64,000 nucleotides of DNA from Argopecten irradians (taxonomy: Eukaryota > Mollusca > Bivalvia > Pectinida > Pectinidae). The notes under the pieces were generated by a model. The model did not search any database, was not told the origin of the DNA, and saw only the letters and a list, made by a program, of their open reading frames with translations. The translations under genes and the position numbers were made by a program. Position 1 is the stretch's first letter. Each line of letters opens with the position of its first letter. Positions 25,301 to 36,150 of the stretch are shown in pieces. The stretch covers positions 34,725,540 through 34,789,539 of the forward strand of contig NC_091134.1 of the NCBI RefSeq assembly GCF_041381155.1, given 5' to 3'.

Positions 25301-28300
25301 TGTCAATTAAACATTTTGAAATTGAAATCTCCTTGTGTAAGTTGCTTTATTTGTGGGGGAATTTTGCTACATTTTTTCAATCAACTTAAATTCTGAAAAA
25401 TTGAATGCCCACAAATAAAATTGAAACAATGACAAGCAAGAAAATCTGTATGAATTATTAATGTTAAAAGGTGACGTTGTGTGAAAAAAATTCTCCCTGC
25501 AAGTAAGAAATCACGAAATTTTCTCTCTACAAAATGACGCAACCATCCTTAACTTTATGGAATTTCTTAACTAAAATTCCCCATAGGAAAGAATTACAGA
25601 AGTTAAGAAAAAACCCTTAAGTTAAGGAGCCTACCTTAAAATATGTAATGCTTTCCTATGGGAAATTTTAAGTTAAGGAAGTCCTTAACTTTAAGGAATA
25701 TTTGTGAAACTGGGCCCAGATACAGTAGTTTGAAATATAATACAGGTTGATGAATGATGATATATAATTATTTGTTCTCTTAATGTGACAGAAATGTTAA
25801 CTGGTGATGGAGACACCCTGTCCAACTCGCCATCTCCCATCCCTGATCCGGTCCCCGAAGTCACACCAGCACCTGGCCAATCTAACGGAGAGTTTGGCGA
25901 AGACATGCTGCAGATGGCGCTGCGTATGGCTACAGAGATGACCTCTGAACCTGTGATGGACCTAGAGAGTTCTATAGACCCTGTACCTGTAAACACAGGT
26001 AGGCATTGTGTGTCCTAGCAAGTTCGTGTCAAAGTGTAGCTTTAGTTTACCCGGGTATATGTCAGATGTGTCGCTTGTCAATATGTTTATCTTAATTCTC
26101 CATTCTGCTTCTGCACCCAGCATCAACAGAGTCTAAACTTGATTTGCTCTCTTCTACTTCTAGAAGACTACTTCTGATCACTATATTTGAAGCTTTTCTG
26201 CTTCTGGAAGCTTTTCCATCTTTGAGGTGGAAGATCTTCTGAGAATACTTCACTTCTTAGAAGAGCGCAAACAGAGTTGGCTACAGGACTAGAGAGACGG
26301 ATTTAAACTCATGGGAGAATTGTGTAAACTGTTGCTAATGTTTGAATTTTCGTGTGATCAATGTTATTTTGTAAATTCAAATACAGAGAATTGATATGAT
26401 ATTATTTATGTTGGTATGTCTAAGTATCATGCCCCGATGTTTACGAGTTCAGCAAAGTTTGAATTTAATTTCTTAACCCTAAGAAAGAAAGCAATTTCAC
26501 ATTTTGCATACATTTGAATAAGTTGTTGAACCACTAAATATTGTTAATTCTCATGATTATCCCAGTAAAAATAAATGGTTGTGGTATTAGGAATATTAAG
26601 CATATTATATATACAGGAGAACCAATCTTTGATAGTTTTCATTAAAGATGCTCCACTGCCGACAGAGCATAAATGATATTCATCATTTGAATTATAATTG
26701 GTGTTTAATCATGTATTATATATGTCTAATTAACACAAAAAATAATATAAAATATTTTATTTTTTTTGGTCCATGCGCAATCAGTACTTTATTCCATATA
26801 GGATATAGTGACACAGAATTTTTTTGGGATGCAATTAATTATTTTTATTTTTAACTTGAAGTAAAATTAGAAGCTCAAAGTTTTCAATGGTGGTAATGGT
26901 GTAAAGCAAGTAACTTTTGTAACTGAAGTAAAATACTAAATTGTCTGCTCCTGTTTTTGATAGTGAAAAAATACCATTTGTCAGGATGGAGCATATTTTT
27001 AATACATTATGATTAATATTACAACTGCAGAAGCCATTATTTAGCAGACTGCTTCCTTGAATGCTGGTCTGAAATTATTTCACCAGCTATAGTTTAAGCT
27101 GTAGTAAAACCTGATATAAAGGATAACTCTGTATAAAGGACACTTGTCTTTTAAGGACAAGTTCCTCTACGGCCCCATTAGGTGCAATTTACTATATAAT
27201 TTGCCTGTATACATAGGACACCTGTCTATAAAGGCCATTTTTGCGATATCTCGTTGTTATCCTTTATAGACAGGACTGACTATATAACTGTTCACCTATC
27301 ATCACTTAATATTAATCAGAAACAAAGAAGTGCATTCTTTTACACAATATGTCTTGTTATATGTTTCATCAGGTTGAATTCAAAACTGGTTTTCAAAAAT
27401 AGTAGAAAATGATGCGTTAGTTGCAATTTAACTTTCCTGCCAATCCTCCAACTTACTAGGTAAAGGTCGAAGAAGAAAAAGCTCAGAGAAGATCAACTCA
27501 AGATCACCCAAGAACAAACATTTTGAAAATATAGAAACTTTCTCAGAATTATCAAAAGGAAATGTCTCGATGGTAAAAGCTATGGATTGTAATGAAAATA
27601 CCTCTAACAATAGTAATCAAAGCAATGTTAAAAATCTATGTCTACAAATTGAAGAAGTAACTTCTGAGTCTAGAAAGAAAGACTTACAAGATGTCACAAG
27701 AAATTTAAGCAAACATGTGCAAGCTGAGAGCTCTGAGGAAATTTCCTTTGAGTTTTTCTTTGAAACTCCAGATATGGAATATGTAAAAGGTGTTCAGATA
27801 TCATTATCAGATAGAAAGGACATGATGAACCAGGACTGTCACACCTGGAATATGTGTAAGATGAATTCGAATGTCCAGACATTGGACATGGACATGGATT
27901 TTGACCAGCACAGTGAGGAATGTGTCCTTGAAATGGAAGCAAGTTCAGAAGAGTACCGTTATGTACTGATGCCATCCTTTGATTCGGAAACTGATACAGC
28001 AGAAACAGAGGCCTTTGAAGCCAGGAGTTCGGTACTAGAGGATGAGGTGGACAAGTTTGTCCACTTCTTACCGAGGCCAGTAGTTCCTACCCAGACAGAC
28101 TATTCACTCGTATCTATACACCCACAGCTACAGAACCTACGCAATCAGATGATTCTTGATGCCCAGAATCCAAATAAAAAAGGAAGTTCAAACATCAAAG
28201 GAAAAGACACTAGTGATTCCAGTATGATTGAGTCTTCACACTTTGAGGTCAACGATAAGAGCGATCAAGAATGCAAACAAATGCTTGACTTTCAAACTAA

Positions 28301-31300
28301 AAGTGAAACAGAATGCTGTTTCAAAATAGATATAAGAGAACCTTCAACTACAGTGTACCTCCCACTTAAGAAGGAAGAAAGTTTTAAGCAGAAATCCAGT
28401 GTTAAACAGTCACCAAACTCACATGGAGAATTCTCTGCCAATACAATGAGCTGTACAAGACGAAGTGTTCGATACTTGAAAGGTACTCGTATGTTTTGGA
28501 TCATGATACAATACAAATTCAAAAGTATATCAAAACATTTTGATTTCTTAACTCCAGGTATTGCAATCATAAAAAGCAATAATTTCTTAACTGTAAAATA
28601 TAGTTAATGTTATATGTCAATGTTTACTAGAGCCCAGAATCCATTCTGTCTGTCTTCCCACAATTAGTTGTGAAAGATGTGCTAATAGAGTTTGACTTGT
28701 GATTTTAAAGTTTGATCATTGTGATTGCTGGAGCCTAACTTTCAGTTCTGAATTTGGGGGCCATAGCCACTGTTACTTTCAACCAATTTTCATTAATTTT
28801 GATCTGCTCCATGTATCTGCTGCAAAGATTATTCTTTACATGAATGGAGTCCTCCTGATGGTCATCAGTTCTCTATGTATAATCTAATTGTAAAGGATTT
28901 TTAGACAATAGTAATAAAAATTCATTTAGAAATTAAAAAATAACTGGTTCATATTTATTCTAGTTGGCGTCCATTTGTTTGCAGATTGGTGTAAACAGAC
29001 AGATATGTGTGAAGACTTGTCAGTCATATCTACTGCAGATCTAGCGATGGCACTCGAGTTATTCTACACAGACAAAAAACAGAGCTACCAGAAACTGTCC
29101 ATGCTAAACATGAGAAGTTCTTTAAAACGATACTTTTGGCACATCGGTCGCACAGATATAGACATTGTGAAGGATCCAGAATTCCGAAGAGCTAATGGTG
29201 TTATTAATTCCATGAGCAAACCAGACCTTCAGACAAAACGACGGAGAGGCTTGAAGAAAAAGACACAGTCAACCAGGTTACCATTTCACAAAGCATACAT
29301 AACTTTATGGGTGCACATACCCTGAACGTTAAGTTTTTAGCATTTTTTATAAAGCATGTATTATTAACAAGTACCAGTTAATTATACTTGTACTTTCATC
29401 ATGTAAATACCCACCCAAACCACAAGTAACTTATGACAACATTTCGTGATACTGTAAAATATAATCAACTACATAAAAGCGAAACTCATAAATAGATAAA
29501 TAAACATTATTGGATTGGCATTCAAAAGTACATATGAAAGCGTAACAGTGTTTAAGGAAAGTTCCATGCATGATGTAAGATTTTCCCCTTTTCTGTTACT
29601 TCTGTGATGTTTTCCTATGTACAATTCCAAGTTAAGGAATTTCCTCTAAGTCAAAGAACATTCATTTGATGAAACTGGGGCAAGGTTCAATACTAATGTA
29701 TTAACTAATAGCTCGTTGACAATGCGGGATACATTTTGACTTTTTATTGCTTTATTACATATTTAATGCTTATACTGGATTCAGAAATATCCTACAAAAC
29801 CTCTATACATGTATTCACTGTAGGCATTTTGTTCTTGAATATTATGAAAATGTTTGCTTCATGATTTCTTGTCAGACTGATACTCTGATTATGGGATGAA
29901 GCTAGACATGGTAAAGGTAACAGCAGAAGAGTTAGCGTTGATCCTAGAGAGACTTTACACTGACGCCACATCTAGGAAGAGGAAATTACAACTTTCTCTG
30001 GACAGATAGTGCACCTATATTTAATGCACATTGGACTTGCAAAAAAATTGTAATTGCTCTTTGAGAAGGATAGGAAGCACTCTCAATGTGACGAAGGACT
30101 ATTACTAAAGTACTACTGCTTTAAAATTGCAAACAGTCTCTTAAGGAAAAATAATTATTCTCATAAAATAATTAACATAATTTTCTTGAACAAAATATTT
30201 GTAAGGTAATGTGGCATCGGTACCTCGGTATTAAGTATTGTTAAGCTTTCAATAGTTTGTCTGCTACCGAGAACAAAAAGGAAATAGTTTGGTATGTTAC
30301 ATAAAAAGTTTGATGTCCATTAGAAGATTTTAGGATAGGATAGGACACTGTGACATTTGATTAAAACTTTTTTATGAATAATTCAGTTAAAATTCCATCT
30401 TATTCTATAATTGCATAAGTACTAGTGTAAGCTTAATTAATTATTTCAATAGTTTTGTTGAGTCCTCACTTTCATTCATGGATGGTGTGATTTGAATTGA
30501 TATTCATTAAAAGTGTCTCAGATATTCCTCATATGGGTACTGTATACTAAGTTTGAGTCAAAATCAATAAAAGCAAGATGGTTGACATAGAGCATTAGTT
30601 TATAGTCACAAGCATATTTATACCAAAACTAGGTATCTGTGGAGCCACGATGGCTGAGAGGTTAAGATGTCCTGACACAAGCTTCAACCACTGGGTTGTG
30701 AATTTGAATAAAATTTGGAGCAGTTTCCAGGTACTCGCTGCTGGTCCTGCTTTCCCTTGTCCAAACAGCTAAAAAGCGTCAAGTACCAAATTTAGGCTAC
30801 TTTGACCTGCATTTTGTCACTAAATTTAGCCTACATGAAGAAAGAGCTTATCCAGGTTCAATACATTCATAAGACTATAATTCATCAGATAGTCTCATTT
30901 GTATAGGCTATTCACCAGTATAGCATCTATTATAGCTAAATATACTATTGTCTCAATTAAGGTAGGTCCATTTTCATTCAAAGTTCACTGTTCAAAATTA
31001 ACGTGTTGGGCTTCCTTTGTTGATATTAATACTTTTACTTTTGGCAGATTGGAAACCAACTCTTTTGACATATAGTTCAGCCTCGTTACATCTCCATCTT
31101 CTTTTAGGAGATTTTGTATTTATAACAAGAATAAAATACTGCTCTTTGACCAAAGAATGATGATGGAATTAGAAAACTTTATATAACAACTGGTTTTATT
31201 TGAGGTTGCTTCGTAATAAAAACTTGTATATATACTAGTATATTGTCAGTGCAATCTTCATATGAAATTTCAATAACTAAGTCTTCAAATAGCATTGATC

Positions 31301-34300
31301 TTAGCTTCTATTACCAAATGCAACCCAATAAGTGCCTTGCAATAAGTCCCCAGTGTACTTAAAAATTGGAAAAAAAGGGGAGGGGGGCTGAATAGAACCA
31401 AATATGGACTAGCCTTCCGTCAAATTAAAACTCAAAGTAACCCATAAATCAATTTGCAAAAAGAAATCAAATAAGGAAATGTTTCAGTGAAAGTGAAGTC
31501 AGTGAAATTTGGGTCTCAAATAGGAAGAAGGGGACTTATAGGGATGGGGCGCTTATTTGTTCTAATGCGGTGATTTGAAAATGCTTACAAGCCTTTTACA
31601 GTAAAACACGGTTATAACGAAGCACTAGGGACCAACAAAATCACTTCGTTATAAGCATACTTCGTTATACACTTATTATAGAATCTTACAAGAATATTGA
31701 AGAGGGGAATTAAAATTTCTATGTTAACCATGAATTGGTTGAAAGCATGTTCGTTATAACCGTGTTTTACTGTATGACATTTAACAAACTGTCGTTTTGA
31801 TTGATTTTCTATTCAGTTATTTGTTTTTGATATTCATGCCAGTTTTGTATGAATAAAGTTTGTAGTAAAGTAGACCTGTTCAGTTTTGTTTGTGCATGCT
31901 GTTTTGTATATGTTTTTATCACATAACTGGCCTGTTCAGTCATGTCATACGCCATGTCATAAATGTTGTAAGGGAACATGACTGTATAATAACACTATTA
32001 TGACATCAAAGGTAGTTTTGAGATCATAGTCAGTATGTGACATCCTTGGTGATAGGTTTGGAAGATGAAAATGTCACATCCTATCCGAATTTCGTCTGTC
32101 TTATTTTTCCTTTCGTCTGTCTTATTTTTCCATTCCATTACGTTAGTTATGTGATAACAGAATCTTACACTGGCCCCTACATACTACGAACTGAAATTTT
32201 ATCAAACAATTTGAAATGCAACTCGTGTAAAGCTTGTTGCATATCAAATTATTGAAGTTGTTTGATTAAATTCATATTGCATAGCCTTCTATGTAAGATT
32301 CTCTATTGTAAATATATTCTATTCTCAAAGTTTATTGTACCTACTTTATAATTGAAATAATAAATTTATCTTTAAAAAAAATGCTAAATGCTGACCATAT
32401 ACATGTATGAACCTAAAATATATTGCACCAGCTCAAAGGTTAATTTTCTGTGTGCTAATTTTAACAGTAAAATAAGGTGTTCTATAAAAACTTTTGGAAA
32501 AGTTTTTCTAAAATGTGTAACACCCTAATTATTCATTGTCTTGAAAATAATCCAAATATTCAATACAATAACAAAATGAAAGGCAAAACTTATGATTATA
32601 ATAATGCTCTTTGTAATTTATAGATCCCCCTCCACCTGCTCCCCAGGAAGAAGAAGAGGAGGAACTTGTACCAGCAAGGGAGACAAGGTCAAGAGGTCGT
32701 GGCCCTAAGAGGTCAGGGTCAAGAGGAAACCGCAAGAGCAAACGCCAAAAGGTTGTGCATCCACTGGAACAGGAGGAGAAAATGGAGTCCGAGCCGGCCA
32801 TTGAACCGGAAGTTCCCGAAATCCCTCCGGATGCCAACATGTACCTCAAGTACACATATGGAGTAAATGCATGGAAACACTGGGGTGGTTTTAAAAAAAC
32901 GCCCAGCTGGAGAAAGTATCTAATCAAGGCTCTGGCAAACTCAAGCTGTTCAAAACAGATATGATGGGCTGTTCTGCAGATGAACTGAACTATTCCCTGT
33001 GTTTGTTTGTAAAGGAGGTCCGAAAACCAAATGGGGATGAGTACGCTCCTGACAGTATATATTATCTCTGTCTAGGTAAGCTGTTCTGTAGTCCAGGGAA
33101 AGTTTTTATGAAAAAAAATGGTTACAGAAGAAGTACAAATTGTAGTTTCATGGTCCACCATTCTGTTTTATTTCAGTATACAATCATTATGTAAATGCAT
33201 ACTGACATTTGTTTGTTTATGCTGGATAGTTAAAGAGTAAAAAAATAGAAAGGAACATTCTAGAGTTTAAAAATGATCATTAACAAGAAGGAAATAGTGC
33301 TGTAATTTAAGTTTTAGAATTAAAAAATGATCTCTGTGGGGATTGTGTTTGTCTACAGTGACAACCTGTGAAAGGGGTGTAAAACATGGTTATAACGAAC
33401 TTCTAGGTACCAGCACAATCACATCTTTATAAGTATAGAACTTTTAAATATATTACAAATATATTAGAGAAAACATTGGTTGGGAATGAAAAGTACTAGG
33501 TTATAACCATAAATTTGTTGTAAATGTGTTCATTCTACACATGTTTCACTGTATCTTTGAAATGTATGTATGTGTTTTACAGGAATTCAGCAGTACCTCT
33601 TTGAGAATAGTCGGATTGACAACATCTTCACAGACGTGTATTACGAAAAATTCACGGAATGTCTTAATGAAGTCCTCAATAGATACGAACCTAAGATCAA
33701 CACAGCAGGTAGGTGACTAGGTGACTGAACGTAATCGGTTTTTCCATTGTTTATAAGGTGACATTCTAACACCTGACTCTTCATCTCTGGCTGAAGTGAC
33801 CAAGTTGTTAGTTATTCTACCACTAGCATCTGGCTGAAGTGACCAAGTTGTTAGTTATTCTACCACTAGCATCTGGCTGAAGTGACCAAGTTGTTAGTTA
33901 TTCTGCCAACTTAGCATCTGGCTGAAGTGACCAAGTTGTTAGTTTATTCTTCTGCCACTAGCATCTGGCTGAAGTGACCAAGTTGTTAGTTATTCTACCA
34001 CTAGCATCTGGCTGAAGTGACCAAGTTGTTAGTTATTCTGCCACTAGCATCTGGCTGAAGTGACCAAGTTGTTAGTTATTCTGCCACTAGCATCTGGCTG
34101 AAGTTACCAAGTTGTTAGTTATTCTGTCACTAGCATCTGCTGAAGTGACCAAGTGCATGTGACAAAGGTGTTTGACATTTTACCTCTAGTCCTCCACCTT
34201 GGTCACATGGCTGAGTCTGACATCGCATATCTTATCAAAATCCAAGATGGCAGCCTGTCAGTGAAAATGTTCACAGATTGATCCAAAATGCAATATGCAC

Positions 34301-36150
34301 AACTAGTATACTAGGGAAATCTAAATATGAAATTTGGGACAGATCTTCAGCTATTTCCGAAAAATAACGGTAAAAGTCTAACTTCAACTATGAAAATCCT
34401 AGAATGGCGGCCTGTTGACCATCTTTTTGTTGTTTTGACTGATTGGTAACAAATTGCTATAATCACAACAAGGGCCATAGGGAAATCTTCAAATGAAATT
34501 TAAGACAGATCCTTTCTGTACTTTCTGAGAAATAGCGATAACAAGAATTGTTAATTAACAGGATGGATGGACCACAGAAGAAAGGCGATTTGAATATCAG
34601 ATGGTGGTATATAAAAAGCTAGACCAGAGACAAATGTTCCATTAATTTGTTTTACAGGACAGTTGGTGTGTCGTATAGAGGAGGAACACTTATGGGAATG
34701 TAAACAGCTTGGAGCCCACTCCCCACATGTACTCCTAAATACACTCGTCTTCTTCAACACACCAAGTTCTTCATGCTCAAAGAAGTTTGATGAACATATA
34801 AAACTGTCATTCACACATATCATGAAGCATTGGAAGAAAACTCCGATCGGAAGGAACAACACTACTGGTCGCACAGTCTACCTACGTTACTACTGTCCTA
34901 ACCCAACCAAGGCCACAGGTCAGTTTGCTCTAGGCTTCAGTTTGACTCATCACATATTTCAAATAATAGTTACCATGGAGACATAACAGAGTCTTCTGAA
35001 TTTAAACATTGTGTGATTTAGCTGAAAAATCGTCATATTCCATCTTTGCATATTACAGAGTTAGCTCCCTTGGGGGTAGGTATCAATTTTGACGTTTTTA
35101 TTTTGTGGGTGCACTTCATGTTGTTTTTTCTGATAAGTATGATGTTATGCTCGCAATCACTTCACGTCACAATCAATACCTACTCTGCAAGGGCAGCTAA
35201 CTCTGTAATATGCAAATATAGAATGAGAGTTTTGAAGAATAACAAATATGGTTCTTATAGTTTTCAAAACATAAAATGTTAAATTGTTTATATTGTTAAA
35301 TAACCAAATGAAATGTCACAATGAAGGTAATTGGAAATCTGTGTATGGATCAGTGGTAAGAATATTGTTTGGATGTGAAAGATGGCAAATACAATGGTCC
35401 TATTTTAAACATGTCATTTGGTTGCCATAGTTTCAAAAGAGAGGTAGAACGGCATACAAATGTAATTGCAAGACATTGCCTTACAGGTCTAGTGTATTTA
35501 AATGGATCACTTTTATGTGGCTTATTTGTTTCAGCAGACATGAACCAAAAGAAGAAAACTAAAGACGAGGTCCCAGTGTACGAACAGGCTGAGAATCTGG
35601 ACAACCCTTTACAGGTGTCCCGTCAAGTTATACGAGTTCTATCTCTCAAAATGGTTAGTAGCATTATACATTAAACACCTCATATCAAGTTAAATTAGAT
35701 ATGTTAAAAGTTCACTTGACTTTGTTTCACATTCTGGTTTTTAGGCACCTTAAATCACAGTCTTGTAGACAGAGGTCAAGGTTAAGTAGTCCAAGGTCAC
35801 ATGATTTCTTTGCTATCGACACATTGAATTATTGTATAGGGTCGACAATATGTTCATGTCTATTAATTTGTGGTATGCACATAAAATATTTTAGTCATGC
35901 AAAATTACATCATTCTTTAAAATTTTAGAACTAATTGATGTATTTTGTTTTTTTACAGTCCTGAAAGTATAAAGAATCGTAATGATGCATTCTACCTGAC
36001 GCCGGAGAGGTCTTGTGTCCCCCGACAGTCCAGTGTGGTACTCGACCCAGAATCTGTCCAGCGAGGCCATGAATAAAGATGTTAAATCGTGCTCGATTGG
36101 TTCGTGAGATTCAGGAGGCCATGCTTCATACACAACCAGTCTACATGTAA
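13348..36150 (+). CDS. ZMYM2/3/4-like MYM zinc-finger protein with Crypton-derived DUF3504 domain
   Basis: Exons: 13,348-13,419; 14,118-14,154; 15,007-16,589; 17,064-17,121; 17,962-18,050; 19,051-20,319; 20,839-20,913; 23,216-23,283; 23,667-23,829; 24,301-24,479; 24,895-25,021; 25,792-25,998; 27,460-28,482; 32,624-33,075; 33,583-33,708; 34,658-34,918; 35,535-35,653; 35,959-36,150. All use GT-AG and the phases agree. The N-terminus is acidic with a SUMO-interacting motif (D-run, then VKIIDV). Eight MYM fingers lie at ~610-985 (CSICQLMN, CNYCGQT, CEYCQKD, CAVCRKTG, CDNCGVY, CAWCNCK, CDQCRKF). A KNKSLLCKPF motif and a Pro/Ile/Val tract follow, then DUF3504 from ~1,720 (YTYGVNAWKHW, LCLGIQQYLF, EEHLWECKQLG). 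Relatives bind SUMO and LSD1-CoREST-type corepressors in the nucleus. About ten extra bases break the frame at 20,027-20,037, 32,882-32,899, 34,756-34,783, 35,614, 36,019-36,023 and 36,078. Without them the sum is ~2,029 codons ending at TAA 36,148-36,150. Confidence 0.92.
15007..16589 (+). CDS. Acidic low-complexity exon of ZMYM with SUMO-interacting motif
   Basis: This single 1.58-kb exon encodes ~527 residues dominated by Asp, Glu, Ser and Val. At ~15,209-15,380 it holds about five imperfect copies of a 12-residue AVEDTP-x-V-NSS repeat. Near its end a run of nine Asp precedes VKIIDV, the classic hydrophobic core of a SUMO-interacting motif beside an acidic patch; EVIDIKDDD and DVEMIEAD are weaker candidates. 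ZMYM2-type proteins use such motifs for SUMO-dependent recruitment. No frameshift is seen in this exon, unlike the C-terminal exons. The region is probably disordered. Confidence 0.85.
18493..18660 (+). mobile_element. tRNA-derived SINE
   Basis: An A-box-like TGGCGCAGTGG (18,506-18,516) and a B-box GTTCGAGTCC (18,567-18,576) lie 60 bp apart as in a tRNA gene. No acceptor stem closes around them and the sequence runs into unrelated DNA, so this is a SINE head, not a tRNA. It sits in ZMYM intron 5, followed by TGACGTCA-containing sequence. Confidence 0.7.
18702..18836. repeat. Long palindromic foldback element
   Basis: The left arm TATTGACTTTTTGTAG...GGTAATATTCC pairs with GGAAATATCACC...CTACAAAAAGTCAATA over ~58 bp with few mismatches. 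The apex GAGGCTGAAGGCCGAG itself folds. It lies in ZMYM intron 5 just beyond the SINE. Confidence 0.8.
20914..23215 (+). other. Long AT-rich ZMYM intron
   Basis: This 2.3-kb intron separates the exon ending STQIAG and the exon starting SQQQTV. I see no conserved coding sequence in it. One exon-like stretch at 21,475-21,523 has splice signals but the wrong phase and was not accepted. Confidence 0.6.
24083..24105 (+). mobile_element. Solo 3' end of a Helentron-like element
   Basis: AAGGCCCTTGGGCTTCTTGT matches the terminal hairpin and TCTTG end of the 221-2,313 family, with a shortened loop. No array or head is nearby. It lies in a ZMYM intron. Confidence 0.4.
24509..24632 (+). repeat. Three tandem 45-bp repeats with CRE-like palindromes
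   Basis: Units begin GTGACATCATATTTTGATTA and continue with TGATGTCATT, TGACGTCATT and TGACATCATT in turn, so each is itself a palindrome. They start 30 bp after a ZMYM exon (24,301-24,479). Confidence 0.75.
25547..25697. repeat. CTTAA-rich palindromic MITE
   Basis: CCTTAACTTTATGG and the ATTCCCCATAGGAAAG block are mirrored by CTTTCCTATGGGAAATTTTA and CCTTAACTTTAAGG. It is non-coding and lies in the intron just before the 25,792 exon. A decayed relative may lie at ~29,615-29,690. Confidence 0.6.
26642..27002. mobile_element. MITE, family A (TTAA-flanked)
   Basis: TTAA is followed by AGATGCTCCACTGCCGACAG; the right end reads TTTGTCAGGATGGAGCAT and reaches TTAA at 26,999. A second copy lies at 46,613-46,985 with the same internal sequence (GGTGTTTAATC, TCTAATTAACAC). 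TTAA flanks and AGATGCTCC ends suggest a piggyBac-type non-autonomous element; the superfamily is inference. Confidence 0.75.
27103..27281. mobile_element. Small MITE with TATAAAGGA ends
   Basis: The left end AGTAAAACCTGATATAAAGG pairs with TCCTTTATAGACAGGACTGA at the right. Internal ATAAAGGACA motifs repeat. The form is typical of Tigger/mariner-type MITEs. It lies in a ZMYM intron. Confidence 0.6.
28964..29325 (+). CDS. Extra exon encoding a Crypton-type core-binding (SAM-like) domain
   Basis: A TTTATTCTAG acceptor opens an exon whose leading phase fits the exon ending 28,482. It encodes LFADWCKQT, then ADLAMALELFYTD, RSSLKRYFWHIGR and DIVKDPEFRRANGVI, a recognisable tyrosine-recombinase core-binding fold of the Crypton/DUF3504 kind. 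A donor at 29,277 leaves phase 2, but the next clear exon (32,624) needs phase 1. So it is either a terminal exon (stop at 29,323-29,325), an alternative cassette, or an exon with one missing or extra base. The main ZMYM frame works when it is skipped. Confidence 0.6.
29898..30009 (+). pseudogene. Partial second copy of the SAM-like exon
   Basis: A frame reading DYGMKLDMVKVTAEELALIL, then ERLYTD and RKRKLQLSLDR before a stop, lines up with TDMCEDLSVISTADLAMALE and LFYTD of the 28,964 exon. A TTGTCAG acceptor sits just upstream but a TGA follows it in this frame. It looks like a decayed tandem exon copy or an alternative terminal exon. Confidence 0.5.
30643..30800 (+). mobile_element. Degenerate tRNA-derived SINE
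   Basis: The A-box TGGCTGAGAGG is at 30,651-30,661, with a decayed B-box near 30,698-30,710. The following CAGTTTCCAGGTACTCGCTG resembles the central domain of the 48,350 SINE. It lies in a ZMYM intron. Confidence 0.6.
31597..31774. mobile_element. Tigger/pogo-like MITE with near-perfect 25-bp TIRs
   Basis: TACAGTAAAACACGGTTATA (continuing ACGAA) is mirrored exactly by TTCGTTATAACCGTGTTTTA then CTGTA. The element is ~178 bp, includes the TA dinucleotides and has no ORF. The good TIRs suggest recent activity. A decayed relative is at ~33,378-33,553 (TAAAACATGGTTATAACGAA). Confidence 0.85.
33782..34152 (+). repeat. 43-bp minisatellite in a ZMYM intron
   Basis: About nine units of CATCTGGCTGAAGTGACCAA then GTTGTTAGTTATTCT and CCACTAG follow one another with few substitutions and occasional 1-3 bp indels. 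It lies between the exons ending 33,708 and starting 34,658. Confidence 0.9.
34225..34615 (-). mobile_element. Truncated tandem-repeat element (50-kb family)
   Basis: Two to three degraded units with AATCCAAGATGGC, ATGCAATATGCACAACTA and TTTCTGAGAAATAGCG match the arrays at 50,211 and 54,437. One end survives (GGCGATTTGAATATCAGATG); the other is missing. Confidence 0.7.
35048..35213. mobile_element. MITE with GCATATTACAGAGTTAGCTC ends
   Basis: The left TIR GCATATTACAGAGTTAGCTC CCTTG is mirrored by CAAGGGCAGCTAACTCTGTA ATATGC. It is ~166 bp, in the intron before the 35,535 exon. Related decayed sequence appears near 3,950, 8,590 and 47,345. Confidence 0.75.

Noticed and set aside
33782..34152. 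CRISPR-like direct repeats
   Set aside because: The repeats are contiguous with no unique spacers, in a eukaryotic intron; it is a minisatellite.
32624..36150. Calling the ZMYM 3' half a pseudogene
   Set aside because: Splice sites, phases and family motifs are intact, and every break is a small insertion, mostly in simple runs; decay would also bring missense changes at conserved residues and damaged splice sites.
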